Shown: positions 1 to 9,015, counted from the stretch's first letter. The stretch: DNA of 64,000 bases from an uncultured Bacteroidales bacterium (GCA_937892255.1 CALAUL010000049.1:10349-74348), one strand, 5' to 3'. Translations and numbers: made by a program. The notes: generated by a model from the sequence alone, not told the origin.

Positions 1-339
1 GCTATCATGGGCTGGGTATTCAATAACTTCGGCTCAGCAGACAACGCTATGGCAATACTTCCATGGTATCAGCACTTGATAATAGGTGGTTTTGCGTTTG
101 GTGCAGTATTCATGGCTACAGACCCTGTAACATCACCACGTACAGAATGTGCTAAGTACATCTACGGATTCCTTATCGGTGCTATGGCAATCATCATACG
201 AGTGCTCAACCCAGGTTATCCAGAGGGTATGATGCTCGCTATCTTGTTGATGAACACACTTGCTCCACTCTTCGACTACTTCGTGATACAGAAGAACATC
301 AGCAAGCGTAAGAATAGAGTAAAAACAGCTAAAGCATAA
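1..339 (+). CDS. nqrB: Na+-translocating NADH:quinone reductase subunit B (3' end only)
   Basis: C-terminal 112 codons of NqrB, the large membrane subunit of the Na+-pumping NADH:quinone oxidoreductase; the reading frame is open to the window edge, so the 5' part is missing. Visible are three hydrophobic segments and the loop AFGAVFMATDPVTSPRT, which is characteristic of the NqrB/RnfD family. The covalent FMN site of NqrB lies upstream of the window. nqrC starts 3 nt after the stop, followed by nqrD, E and F, which fixes the identity. Confidence 0.95.
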   Translation, partial: AIMGWVFNNFGSADNAMAILPWYQHLIIGGFAFGAVFMATDPVTSPRTECAKYIYGFLIGAMAIIIRVLNPGYPEGMMLAILLMNTLAPLFDYFVIQKNISKRKNRVKTAKA

Positions 340-342
340 CAC

Positions 343-1023
343 ATGGCAAATACAGAAAAAAAGGGTATGTCGACAAATAGCAATACATACACGATAATAT
401 ATGCTATCGTGATGGTTGTTATAGTAGCGTTCTTGCTTTCGTTTGTAAACTCTACATTGAAGGAGAAGCAGACGGAGAATGTGAACCTCGACAAGATGAA
501 ACAGATACTTGGTTCGATAGGCATCGAAGGTGTATCAGATGCTAAGGCTGAGTACAACAAATATGTCAAAGTAATTCTCGACTCAAAGGGCACAGAGCTT
601 GGCACAAATGACTTTACAACAGATGCTGTAAAGAATGCCGGTTATGTCATATATAAGTGTGACGTTGATGGTGCAACGAAATATATCGTTCCATTAGACG
701 GCAATGGTCTTTGGGGTGCTATATGGGGTTATATGGCGTTAAATGAAGACAAGAACACTGTATATGGTGTATATTTTAACCATGCTTCAGAGACTCCTGG
801 TTTGGGTGCAGAGATTGTAACACCTGCATTCAAGGACCCATTCAAAGGCAAGCAGATATTGAAGAATAGCGAGCTTAAGTCTATTGCAGTAGTCAAGAAA
901 GGCGCTTCTGCTGAGGGTCAGGATTATGTAGATGGTATTTCGGGAGGCACTATCACTTCTGTTGCAGTAAGCGACATGATAGCTAACAGCTTGAAGAGAT
1001 ATGAAGAGTTTTTAACTAAGTAA
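343..1023 (+). CDS. nqrC: Na+-translocating NADH:quinone reductase subunit C
   Basis: Subunit C of the Na+-NQR complex in the inner membrane, carrying covalently bound FMN on its periplasmic domain. The 226-aa protein has one N-terminal membrane anchor (about residues 16-36) and the FMN-binding domain. Near the C-terminus D-G-I-S-G-G-T (197-203) matches the flavinylation motif DxxSGAT with Gly in place of Ala; Thr203 is the predicted phosphoester site. Length and position between nqrB and nqrD are as expected. A flavin transferase (ApbE) is needed but is not in the window. Confidence 0.96.
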   Translation: MANTEKKGMSTNSNTYTIIYAIVMVVIVAFLLSFVNSTLKEKQTENVNLDKMKQILGSIGIEGVSDAKAEYNKYVKVILDSKGTELGTNDFTTDAVKNAGYVIYKCDVDGATKYIVPLDGNGLWGAIWGYMALNEDKNTVYGVYFNHASETPGLGAEIVTPAFKDPFKGKQILKNSELKSIAVVKKGASAEGQDYVDGISGGTITSVAVSDMIANSLKRYEEFLTK

Positions 1024-1038
1024 TAAGGAGGATAAGAA

Positions 1039-1668
1039 ATGAGTGAATTATTTTCAAAACAGAATAAGGAAGCCTTCTCACAGCCCCTTAGCTTAAACAA
1101 TCCTGTAACGGTACAGGTACTCGGTATCTGTTCGGCATTGGCTGTAACAGCTAAGCTTGAGCCAGCTTTAGTAATGGGATTGTCGGTGACTGTCATCGTG
1201 GCACTTGCCAACGTGATAATATCTCTACTCCGCAACACTATACCAAACCGTATTCGTATCATCGTTCAGTTGGTAGTTGTAGCGGCTCTTGTAACTATAG
1301 TAAGTGAAGTACTCAAAGCCTTTGCATACGATGTGAGCGTACAGCTTTCAGTATACGTAGGTCTTATCATTACGAACTGTATATTGATGGGACGTCTTGA
1401 GGCGTTTGCTATGCAGTCAAAGCCATGGCCATCACTTCTTGATGGTATAGGCAATGGTTTGGGCTATGCTAAGATACTTATCATTGTAGCGTTTTTCCGT
1501 GAATTGTTGGGTTCTGGTACACTCTTGGGCTTCGACGTATTGAAAAGATATGAAGAATTTGGCTATACTAACAATGGTTTGATGCTTATGCCACCTATGG
1601 CTCTTATCATCTGTGCTTGTATCATCTGGTACGAACGTTCGAAGAACCCTTCATTGCAAGAGAAATAA
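1039..1668 (+). CDS. nqrD: Na+-translocating NADH:quinone reductase subunit D
   Basis: Integral membrane subunit of Na+-NQR, 209 aa with about six hydrophobic helices. Cys31 and Cys114 (context TNCILMGR) correspond to the conserved cysteines that, with those of NqrE, hold an intramembrane Fe-S centre in the known complex. A strong AAGGAGG sequence lies about 9 nt upstream of the ATG, notable because Bacteroidota often lack Shine-Dalgarno sites. NqrD and NqrE are paralogues, as are RnfE and RnfA; the company of nqrC and nqrF decides for Nqr. Confidence 0.96.
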   Translation: MSELFSKQNKEAFSQPLSLNNPVTVQVLGICSALAVTAKLEPALVMGLSVTVIVALANVIISLLRNTIPNRIRIIVQLVVVAALVTIVSEVLKAFAYDVSVQLSVYVGLIITNCILMGRLEAFAMQSKPWPSLLDGIGNGLGYAKILIIVAFFRELLGSGTLLGFDVLKRYEEFGYTNNGLMLMPPMALIICACIIWYERSKNPSLQEK

Positions 1669-1694
1669 TACATATTAATTTAGAAACGTAAATC

Positions 1695-2318
1695 ATGGAA
1701 AATTTATTAAGCTTATTTGTCCGTTCGATATTTGTGGACAACATGATCTTCGCCTTCTTCCTTGGTATGTGTTCGTACCTTGCAGTGTCGAAGAACGTGA
1801 AGACTGCATTGGGTCTTGGAGCGGCTGTAATATTTGTATTGGTTGTAACTCTTCCTGTCAACTACTTACTTCAGACACAGGTATTGTCAGTTGAGGGTTT
1901 CTTGGGTATCGACCTTACATTCCTTAGCTTCATTCTCTTTATTGCCGTAATTGCCGGTATGGTGCAGTTGGTAGAGATGATAGTTGAGCGTTTTATGCCT
2001 GCTCTATACTCATCACTCGGTATCTTCCTTCCACTTATAGCCGTTAACTGTGCTATCATGGGAGCATCTCTTTTCATGCAGCAGAGAATAGGATTGGCTG
2101 AGACTGATGTCAAAGCTATCAAGGATTGTGTTGACGCTGTAGTATATGCTCTTGGTTCGGGTATAGGATGGTTAATCGCTATTGTAGCACTTGCTGCGAT
2201 ACGTGAAAAGATGGCATATTCAAATGTACCGCCAGCATTGCGTGGTCTTGGTATCACGTTTATCGTGGTAGGTCTCATGGCTATGTCATTCATGTGTTTC
2301 TCAGGTTTAAATGTTTAA
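1695..2318 (+). CDS. nqrE: Na+-translocating NADH:quinone reductase subunit E
   Basis: Integral membrane subunit of Na+-NQR, 207 aa, paralogous to NqrD with inverted topology. Cys26 (LGMCSYLA) and Cys119 (AVNCAIMG) are the family cysteines for the shared intramembrane Fe-S site. It lies 26 nt after nqrD and 12 nt before nqrF in the same operon. Confidence 0.96.
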   Translation: MENLLSLFVRSIFVDNMIFAFFLGMCSYLAVSKNVKTALGLGAAVIFVLVVTLPVNYLLQTQVLSVEGFLGIDLTFLSFILFIAVIAGMVQLVEMIVERFMPALYSSLGIFLPLIAVNCAIMGASLFMQQRIGLAETDVKAIKDCVDAVVYALGSGIGWLIAIVALAAIREKMAYSNVPPALRGLGITFIVVGLMAMSFMCFSGLNV

Positions 2319-2330
2319 AGGAGAAGAGAT

Positions 2331-3608
2331 ATGGTAGATATTAATTTCATATTAGCGAGTATAGGAGTATTCCTTGCGATTATTCTCCTTTTGGTTATCA
2401 TCTTGTTGGTTGCAAAGACATTTCTCACTGCATCTGGCAATGTGAAGGTAACAATCAACGGAGAGAAAGAGATAGAAGTAGAGTCAGGAGCAACGCTCTT
2501 GAATACATTGGCTGTCAATGGTATTTACTTACCTTCGGCATGTGGTGGTAAGGGTTCATGTGGACAGTGTAAGTGTCAGATAGTTGAGGGTGGTGGCGAG
2601 ATACTACCATCAGAGAAGGGTCATTTCAGCCGTAAGCAACAGTTAGACCATTGGCGTTTGGGCTGTCAGGCTAAGGTAAAGAATGACATAGCTATCAAAG
2701 TTGACGACTCAGTACTTGGTGTTAAGGAGTGGGAATGCGAAGTCATCTCTAACAAGAACGTGGCTACATTCATCAAAGAGTTTATTGTTGCATTGCCTCC
2801 TGGAGAGCACATGGACTTCGAACCAGGTTCTTACGCACAGATTAAGATACCTAAGTTCGAGATGGACTATGATAAGGATATCGACAAAGAGCTTATCGGT
2901 GACGAGTACCTTCCTGCATGGAAGAACTTCGGCCTCTTTGGTTTGAAGTGTAAGAATGAAGAGGAGACGATACGAGCATACTCTATGGCCAACTACCCAG
3001 CTGAGGGTGACCGCATCATGCTTACTGTTCGTATTGCTACACCTCCATTTAAGCCAAAAGAGCAAGGTCCAGGCTTCATGGACGTAATGCCAGGTATAGC
3101 ATCTTCATACATCTTTACTCTTAAGCCAGGTGATAAGGTGACTATGTCAGGTCCTTATGGTGACTTCCACCCTATCTACAACTCAGAGAAGGAGATGATG
3201 TGGGTAGGCGGTGGTGCAGGTATGGCTCCACTACGTGCTCAGATTATGCACCTCACAAAGACACTCAAGACAACAAACCGCAAGATGTCATATTTCTACG
3301 GAGCACGTGCTCTCAACGAGGTGTTCTACTTAGAGGATTTCTTGCAGCTTGAGAAGGACTTCCCTAACTTCACTTTCAACCTTGCTCTCGACCGTCCGGA
3401 TCCTAAGGCTGACGAGGCAGGCGTGAAGTACACAGCTGGTTTCGTTCATCAGGTGATTTACAACACATACCTCAAAGACCATGAGGCACCTGAGGATATC
3501 GAATACTACATGTGTGGTCCTGGTCCGATGTCAAAAGCTGTTGTCAGCATGCTTGACAGTCTCGGCGTAGAACCAGAAAGTATCATGTACGATAACTTCG
3601 GCGGTTAG
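2331..3608 (+). CDS. nqrF: Na+-translocating NADH:quinone reductase subunit F
   Basis: Electron entry subunit of Na+-NQR: it oxidises NADH via FAD and passes electrons to a 2Fe-2S centre. The 425-aa protein has an N-terminal membrane anchor (about 7-28), a ferredoxin-type domain with Cys71, Cys77, Cys80 and Cys112 (CGGKGSCGQC), an FAD-binding domain (RAYSMANYP, an RxYSxxN-type motif) and an NAD-binding C-terminal domain (GGGAGMAPLRAQ, MCGPGPM). Complete and of normal length. Last gene of the operon, followed by a terminator. Confidence 0.97.
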   Translation: MVDINFILASIGVFLAIILLLVIILLVAKTFLTASGNVKVTINGEKEIEVESGATLLNTLAVNGIYLPSACGGKGSCGQCKCQIVEGGGEILPSEKGHFSRKQQLDHWRLGCQAKVKNDIAIKVDDSVLGVKEWECEVISNKNVATFIKEFIVALPPGEHMDFEPGSYAQIKIPKFEMDYDKDIDKELIGDEYLPAWKNFGLFGLKCKNEEETIRAYSMANYPAEGDRIMLTVRIATPPFKPKEQGPGFMDVMPGIASSYIFTLKPGDKVTMSGPYGDFHPIYNSEKEMMWVGGGAGMAPLRAQIMHLTKTLKTTNRKMSYFYGARALNEVFYLEDFLQLEKDFPNFTFNLALDRPDPKADEAGVKYTAGFVHQVIYNTYLKDHEAPEDIEYYMCGPGPMSKAVVSMLDSLGVEPESIMYDNFGG

Positions 3609-3632
3609 TCCCGTAAGTGTACTAAATAAAAG

Positions 3633-3669
3633 AGTCCGTGTGAACAGGGTGTTTACACGGACTTTTTTT
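3633..3669 (+). terminator. Rho-independent terminator of the nqr operon
   Basis: Stem AGTCCGTGTGAAC (3633-3645), loop AGGGT, complementary arm 3651-3663 with one G-U pair, followed by seven T. It starts 25 nt after the nqrF stop. Confidence 0.93.
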
Positions 3670-3828
3670 GTGTTGTTGCTAATAGTTAGAAGAATTTGAA
3701 ACGGATGATTTCGCTGGGTAGTGTATACAGATTATAATATCAGATTGATAATTGTGATGATAAAATAGTATCAGCGAATAAGCCTTATCGACCAACAGAT
3801 ATACATAATACAACACTGGTAAATAAAG

Positions 3829-3884
3829 GGTGTAGTTACGGTGAAGCTATGGTGAAGCTATGGTGTAACAAGGGGTAATATTAT
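3829..3884. repeat. Short 11-bp-phased tandem repeat (GGTGAAGCTAT)
   Basis: Two perfect units GGTGAAGCTAT at 3840-3850 and 3851-3861, flanked by degenerate units GGGTGTAGTTAC (12 nt, before) and GGTGTAACAAG then GGGTAATATTA (after). About five units with a period near one helical turn. Function not known. Confidence 0.6.
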
Positions 3885-4201
3885 TTTATCAATAAGGGAT
3901 GGTTGATTAAAAGGGAGGGATAGAGGCTATTTGAGTTATAATTAATAATTCTCTATGATTAGCTTTTCATATTTATTAAACCTTACCCCACCTTTTTACA
4001 ATTCTCTTTTGGAGATGGCAAAAAACTATTCCGAAATAAAATAGAACGGCTTAAAAAAGTCAATTAACATCGTTGTTCATATACTCTATAAAGTGTTTCA
4101 TCAAAAGCCAAAAACACCATAAATCACTAATAATCAAAATCAAAAACCATTCATTCAATAATAAATAATATTCATCATCCATTATATTGTATAAGATTTT
4201 A

Positions 4202-4209
4202 TAACTTTG
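4202..4209 (+). promoter_or_regulatory. Candidate promoter -7 element for the R-M operon
   Basis: TAACTTTG fits the Bacteroidota -7 consensus TAnnTTTG and lies 57 nt before the methylase ATG. No clear -33 TTTG was found at the usual 19-21 nt spacing. Confidence 0.5.
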
Positions 4210-4266
4210 TAATGAAATAATGTAGATTGATAAAACAACGAAAGTATATATAATCAGTAAATTTCA

Positions 4267-5139
4267 ATGAAAGCGAAACCATTTGTCAAGTGGGTTGGCG
4301 GAAAAACGCAACTCATTGACCAACTAGAAGCAATGCTTCCTGCTGACTTTGACCAATGGGAGAATGTCACTTACATTGAGCCTTTTGTGGGCGGAGGGGC
4401 AATGCTCTTCTACATGTTACAGACACACTCCAACATTCAGTCAGCTATTATCAACGATATCAACGAAGATTTGACGACTTGTTATAAAGTGGTCAAACAA
4501 TCTCCGCGACTACTGGTGAATTCGCTTAGCGAGATTCAAAAGGAATATTATTCGTTACAATCAGAAGAAAGCAAAAAACAGTTTTATATGACTATGCGTG
4601 CAGAGTTTAATACAAAAGCACTCGATCCGATACGCAACACTACGCTGTTTTTCTTCTTGAATCGCACATGTTTTAACGGACTGTACCGAGTTAATAAATC
4701 AGGTTTGTTTAATGTGCCTTTTGGTCGTTACGAAACACCAACAATTTGTGATGCCAATACAATTTTTGCGGATAGCGAATTGTTGCAAAAGGTTGAAATA
4801 TTGACAGGTGATTATACGCAGACAATCAATTATGCACAAGGTAATTCATTCTTTTATTTTGACCCTCCATACCGCCCGTTAAATGCGACAAGCAGTTTTA
4901 ATGATTATACAAAAGAGGCGTTTAATGACTTAGAGCAAAGGCGATTGAATGATTTTTGCGATGATGTGCAAGCTGCAGGTTATAAGTTTATGTTAAGTAA
5001 TTCTGATTGTCAGGACAAATTCTTTGATGACCTCTATATGCAATATCAAATAGAGAGAGTTTGGGCATCTCGAAGTATAAATGCCAACCCTAATAAACGT
5101 GGCAAATTAACTGAACTACTAATCAGAAACTACATGTAA
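4267..5139 (+). CDS. dpnM: DNA adenine methylase, Dam/DpnM type (GATC)
   Basis: Alpha-class N6-adenine methyltransferase of the Dam/DpnM family, predicted to methylate GATC on double-stranded DNA and protect the host from the neighbouring endonuclease. The 290-aa protein shows the N-terminal KWVGGKTQL segment (8-16), SAM-binding motif EPFVGGGA (38-45) and catalytic motif DPPY (199-202), in the order expected for this class, plus the family segment FLNRTCFNGLYRVNKSG. First gene of a four-gene operon; the endonuclease gene begins 4 nt after its stop. GATC specificity is inferred from both family membership and the partner enzyme. Confidence 0.93.
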   Translation: MKAKPFVKWVGGKTQLIDQLEAMLPADFDQWENVTYIEPFVGGGAMLFYMLQTHSNIQSAIINDINEDLTTCYKVVKQSPRLLVNSLSEIQKEYYSLQSEESKKQFYMTMRAEFNTKALDPIRNTTLFFFLNRTCFNGLYRVNKSGLFNVPFGRYETPTICDANTIFADSELLQKVEILTGDYTQTINYAQGNSFFYFDPPYRPLNATSSFNDYTKEAFNDLEQRRLNDFCDDVQAAGYKFMLSNSDCQDKFFDDLYMQYQIERVWASRSINANPNKRGKLTELLIRNYM

Positions 5140-5143
5140 AGTT

Positions 5144-5980
5144 ATGGCAGCACATACTCCTGCAGAATTTACGACATTCATGTCGCAACTCAAAGAAACT
5201 AACCAATCATTAGATTTCCTCTGTGATTTCGATAAGATTCATAGCAATGTAGATGATATAAGATTGAGCCTTTGCATGCTAAATAGTTTAATTGGCACGG
5301 CAGATATGCGCAGTGCAGTTGAAACAATTTGGAGAAGGGATAGAACAGCTTTTAATGTAATGGACATTTTGATTGCTGTGCATAGCGAGGGAAAAAAGAA
5401 GGTACTCAATTCTCTGGGAGAATGTGTAACACTTGATACTCTATTCAAATCCATTGATGGTGTTATGGAGTTTTTAGAGAATACAGGGCTAGCAGAGGTC
5501 CTTCAATCTAGGAAAATCACAAACTTAGTAGACTATGTGTTTGGAGTAGAAACTGGCTTGGACTCAAATGCTCGTAAAAATCGCAGCGGACATGTAATGG
5601 AAAATATGGTTGCTGAAATTTTTAATGAGAATGCCATAACATATCGTACCGAAGTGTATTCTAGCGAATGGCCTGCAATAACTGATGCATTAGGTGATGA
5701 TGAGAAGCGTTTTGATTTTGTTGTTGAAACCGCAGATAAAACATATTTAATTGAAGTCAATTTCTACTCCGGAGGTGGCTCAAAGTTAAATGAGGTTGCT
5801 CGTTCCTATTCAGATATAGCACCTAAGATTAATGCTGTAGACGGATTTGAATTTGTATGGATAACCGATGGTATTGGATGGAGCTCCGCTAAAAACAAGC
5901 TTCAAGAAGCATTTAATATTATTCCAAGCATTTACAATCTGACATCAATTCAGTCATTTATTAACGATAAATTACAGTAG
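5144..5980 (+). CDS. dpnB: Type II restriction endonuclease, DpnII/MboI family (GATC)
   Basis: Predicted GATC-cleaving endonuclease, 278 aa, close to the length of DpnII. The family segment GLDSNARKNRSGHVMEN lies at 138-154. The PD-(D/E)xK-type core appears as RFDFVV (Asp191) followed by YLIEVNFYSGGGSK (Glu204), the lysine position of the usual ExK being Asn as in this family. It sits directly between its cognate methylase and a small unknown gene, with almost no spacing, so it is translated from the same transcript. Complete; nothing suggests inactivation. Confidence 0.9.
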   Translation: MAAHTPAEFTTFMSQLKETNQSLDFLCDFDKIHSNVDDIRLSLCMLNSLIGTADMRSAVETIWRRDRTAFNVMDILIAVHSEGKKKVLNSLGECVTLDTLFKSIDGVMEFLENTGLAEVLQSRKITNLVDYVFGVETGLDSNARKNRSGHVMENMVAEIFNENAITYRTEVYSSEWPAITDALGDDEKRFDFVVETADKTYLIEVNFYSGGGSKLNEVARSYSDIAPKINAVDGFEFVWITDGIGWSSAKNKLQEAFNIIPSIYNLTSIQSFINDKLQ

Positions 5981-5982
5981 TT

Positions 5983-6525
5983 ATGCCCCAGAATCCAGCA
6001 ATGCCCCGCACAACTAAGGGACAACCTTTGTTAAAAGAATTCCCTGTTAATGGTTCCTTCTATATTGGTATCTACCAGGGTACTATTTCTGCTCAGGATA
6101 TAATAATTAGGTATAGACAGAAGGAAAATGGTTTATGGAGTAAACCCCGCACACCTAAGCACATACATTGGGCTGTAGATATATTAATAAAACAATATCA
6201 AGATAATCAAACTACAAATCAGTTGTTAGATTTCTTTATCGATTTATGGGATAATAATATTTCGCCTTGGCATACCGATGCGGAGCGGATGGCTTTTATA
6301 GATCCTACGACATTATTAAACGACGTAAACAGAGAGGCTGTGCAATATGTGGCTTTGGCGCAAAAAGGTGAATATAGTGTTAAGTTTTTAATTCTTTTAG
6401 CTAAGCTACTAATGGCACAGGAGAAAACTAACAATAATCAGGCATATATGTTTCGTCAATTATTAGAAGCTCTCAAAAACCACAACAATATATTCAAGAT
6501 TGTCTCAACTGCTACTCATAGATAA
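5983..6525 (+). CDS. Uncharacterised protein inside the DpnII-type operon
   Basis: 180-aa protein not recognised. It starts 2 nt after the endonuclease stop and its stop directly abuts the next ATG (TAAATG), so it is a true member of the operon. No signal peptide or membrane segment; predicted mostly helical in its C-terminal two thirds (DILIKQYQDNQ..., KFLILLAKLLMAQEK). The region IIRYRQKENGLWSKPRTPKHIHW is basic and aromatic. Known DpnII loci have three genes (two methylases and an endonuclease), so this is an addition. It could be a controller, accessory specificity factor or phage-response protein; sequence alone does not decide. Confidence 0.75.
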   Translation: MPQNPAMPRTTKGQPLLKEFPVNGSFYIGIYQGTISAQDIIIRYRQKENGLWSKPRTPKHIHWAVDILIKQYQDNQTTNQLLDFFIDLWDNNISPWHTDAERMAFIDPTTLLNDVNREAVQYVALAQKGEYSVKFLILLAKLLMAQEKTNNNQAYMFRQLLEALKNHNNIFKIVSTATHR

Positions 6526-7713
6526 ATGCAATATTCATTTGAGTCGAATAATAAAGATTTCACCCTTCTTCATGGTGATTGTCTAGAACTTCTTGTACAA
6601 CTTCCAGACAACTCCATTGATGCTATTTTTGCAGATCCACCATACTTCTTGAGTAATGGTGGTATTAGCGTGCAAAGTGGTAAGCAAGTGTGTGTGGACA
6701 AAGGAGAGTGGGATAAGGGAGGAACGCCTGAAAGCATTTATCAATTCAATAAACAATGGTTGTCAATATGCAGAAATAAACTTAAAGATGATGGCACAAT
6801 ATGGGTTTCCGGCACTCATCATAACATTTTTATAGTTCAGCGTTGTTTGCAAGAACTTGGCTATAAAATTCTCAATGTGATTACATGGCAAAAAACAGAC
6901 CCTCCGCCAAATTTATCATGTCGATATTTTAATTTTTCAACAGAATTGGTTATATGGGCAAGGAAACATGAAAAGAAGCCTCATAAATTCAATTATGAAG
7001 TTATGAAGCAACTTAATGGGGGAACACAAATGACTGATGTTTGGCGTATTCCTTCAGTGGGAATGTGGGAAAAAACTTGCGGTAAGCATCCTACGCAGAA
7101 AACACTTCGTTTGCTTTATCGCATAATCTTGGCATCGACAAATAAGGGAGATACGATTCTTGACCCATTCGCTGGAAGTTCTACAACGGGTATTGCAGCA
7201 AATCTATTAGGTCGAAAATTTATTGGCATTGAACAGGATGATAGTTTCATAGAATTAAGTAAGCGTCGTCGTACATTACTAGAAAATGTGGAAGAAGCTG
7301 AAAAGCTTCTTTATAAAATGCGCGAAATGCCAGATGAAACAACGGTATTAGTTAATCATGTTCGCCCAAAGGATTATGAGTTAATGCTACAAAAAGGTCT
7401 TTGTTATCTTCGTGCTGGAGATAGCAAGGGGTCGTTGCTAGTACAAAAGGGATTTGAACGATTAGGATATGTGTTGTTACATAGTAATGGACAAAACGCA
7501 CAACTCTTTCCTTTGACTAAAAAGGGCTTTCAAATATGGACAGCAGAAAACTTGCAAGCTATTGGTTTCTCTGCCGAGAATGCCCCATATTATGCTGTGA
7601 TGAGATTTGATGCTGATAATCAGATTCCGTATAACAGAATTGTAAATCTTAAACAAGGGGCATATACGAATGTCGCTAAAATTAGGCCGTTAAGAGATTT
7701 TTTAGATGTATAA
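6526..7713 (+). CDS. dpnA: Second DNA adenine methylase, beta class (DpnA-like, extended)
   Basis: Site-specific DNA methyltransferase with motif order of the beta class: catalytic DPPY at 37-40 comes first and the SAM-binding motif DPFAGSSTTG at 213-222 comes later, followed by KFIGIEQDD. In DpnII systems the second methylase (DpnA) can also methylate single-stranded GATC DNA; the same role is inferred here. At 395 aa it is about 130 residues longer than DpnA (about 268). The extra C-terminal part (about 262-395) is unassigned. Last gene of the operon. Confidence 0.85.
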   Translation: MQYSFESNNKDFTLLHGDCLELLVQLPDNSIDAIFADPPYFLSNGGISVQSGKQVCVDKGEWDKGGTPESIYQFNKQWLSICRNKLKDDGTIWVSGTHHNIFIVQRCLQELGYKILNVITWQKTDPPPNLSCRYFNFSTELVIWARKHEKKPHKFNYEVMKQLNGGTQMTDVWRIPSVGMWEKTCGKHPTQKTLRLLYRIILASTNKGDTILDPFAGSSTTGIAANLLGRKFIGIEQDDSFIELSKRRRTLLENVEEAEKLLYKMREMPDETTVLVNHVRPKDYELMLQKGLCYLRAGDSKGSLLVQKGFERLGYVLLHSNGQNAQLFPLTKKGFQIWTAENLQAIGFSAENAPYYAVMRFDADNQIPYNRIVNLKQGAYTNVAKIRPLRDFLDV

Positions 7714-7845
7714 TCGATGGCCTATATAACAATGAAATATGTAATCTTTTGATATGAAAAACCTTTACAAAAACTATAATCCGCAATGTCTCATCTTACA
7801 CTAAAACGAAACAAACGAAAAGCAAAATCATATAAAGAAATTCCG

Positions 7846-7853
7846 TATATTTG
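7846..7853 (+). promoter_or_regulatory. Promoter -7 element abutting the RidA-like gene
   Basis: TATATTTG, a perfect TAnnTTTG match, ends 4 nt before the ATG at 7858. Transcription would start at or next to the start codon, implying a leaderless mRNA. It also argues against the upstream in-frame ATG at 7786. Confidence 0.6.
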
Positions 7854-7857
7854 CACC

Positions 7858-8997
7858 ATGCAGTGTTATAATATTAGGAAAGGTATTTCCTCAACAAAAT
7901 ATTCTCTCTTCGAGGCGGAAGGGAAAACGAAAGAGATACATGCTGTGATAGAAATCACAGATAACGAAGCTTCGTTTGTAGAGCAGCTTTCGGCTCTCTG
8001 CATGGCTCTGAGCGATTTGGCTGTGGAGCATAAGACGTTTACACCTGTCATGGGCCGTCTGTTGCTTAGCGATGCTGCTAATCAGGCAGAAAAGGCTCTT
8101 TCCGTCTTGTCGCAGATGACAAATTGCGCTCTCTCGTATGTTCAGCAGCCACCTCTCAACGGCTCAAAGGTTGCTCTTTGGATATATATGCAGTCGGAAG
8201 CCTCTCTCGTGAGGGTTGATGAGCATACAGCCATCGTAGAACGCAACGGATTGAGACATATTTATCACTCTATGCTTGTCAGTCCGTTGGCTGATACATA
8301 TCGTGAGACGGAGAGTCAACTTTCAGACCTTGAGTCGTGTTTGGAGCGTCAAGGTCTCAATATAGCGGACAACTGTGTGCGTACGTGGTTTTTCGTTCAG
8401 AATGTAGATGTCAATTACAGCGCCGTTGTTGAGGCTCGTAAGAAGAACTTTCTTTCTCACGGACTTACGCCGGAGACGCATTATATAGCTTCGACGGGTA
8501 TAGCCGGTTGTCATGCCGACAAGCGCATCACTTCTATCTTAGATGCGTATTCTATAGGCGGACTTGCCAAGGGGCAGATGGGTTATCTCTATGCCGCCGA
8601 CAACATGAACCGTACTATCGACTATGGCGTTACTTTTGAAAGGGGAGCTGCTATAGACTATGCCGATCGTCGACATATCATCATATCGGGAACAGCAAGT
8701 ATCGACAACAAAGGTCGTGTTGTTCATGAGGGTGATGTAGTGGCGCAGACGTTGCGTATGTTGGACAATATAGAGGCTCTCTTGTCTGAGGGTGAAGGTT
8801 CGATGGCGGATATAGCTCATGCAATAGTATATCTGCGAGACACTGCCGACTATGCCGTTGTGAGAACTATCCTCGAGGAACGTATGGGGGGTATGCCGTA
8901 TGTCATAACATTGGCACCTGTCTGTCGTCCGTCGTGGCTGATAGAGATGGAATGCATGGCTATTGTGGAGCGTCGGAGTGCTTATGGTGATTTCTAA
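7858..8997 (+). CDS. RidA/YjgF-like (chorismatase-fold) protein
   Basis: 379 aa from the ATG at 7858, chosen because the promoter box lies just before it; an in-frame ATG at 7786 would add 24 basic residues that look like non-coding translation. The C-terminal 120 residues resemble RidA/YjgF proteins (HIIISGTASIDNKGRVVHEG, then AIVYLRDTADYAVVR and PVCRPSWLIEMECMAI). The preceding part (VRTWFFVQNVDVNYSAVVEA, STGIAGC) recalls the two-domain FkbO/Hyg5-type arrangement. Substrate unknown: imine deaminase or chorismate-related activity are both possible. It is followed within 20 nt by the cytochrome c assembly gene on the same strand. Confidence 0.7.
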   Translation: MQCYNIRKGISSTKYSLFEAEGKTKEIHAVIEITDNEASFVEQLSALCMALSDLAVEHKTFTPVMGRLLLSDAANQAEKALSVLSQMTNCALSYVQQPPLNGSKVALWIYMQSEASLVRVDEHTAIVERNGLRHIYHSMLVSPLADTYRETESQLSDLESCLERQGLNIADNCVRTWFFVQNVDVNYSAVVEARKKNFLSHGLTPETHYIASTGIAGCHADKRITSILDAYSIGGLAKGQMGYLYAADNMNRTIDYGVTFERGAAIDYADRRHIIISGTASIDNKGRVVHEGDVVAQTLRMLDNIEALLSEGEGSMADIAHAIVYLRDTADYAVVRTILEERMGGMPYVITLAPVCRPSWLIEMECMAIVERRSAYGDF

Positions 8998-9015
8998 TCT
9001 TCAGTGTCTGTTCCG

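Larger units (their letters stand above)
3670..4266. other. AT-rich intergenic region before the restriction-modification island
   Basis: About 600 nt without a credible reading frame. It is very AT-rich in its second half (4000-4266). It holds the 11-bp phased repeat at 3829-3884 and a candidate promoter just upstream of the methylase gene. No tRNA or integrase that would mark an insertion point is visible. Confidence 0.7.

Noticed and set aside
1039..2318. RnfE/RnfA instead of NqrD/NqrE
   Set aside because: The neighbours are NqrC and an NqrF with FAD/NAD domains; no RnfB, RnfC or RnfG-type genes follow.
7786..7857. Upstream ATG for the RidA-like gene
   Set aside because: The promoter -7 box at 7846-7853 lies inside this extension, and the extra residues are basic and unlike the family.
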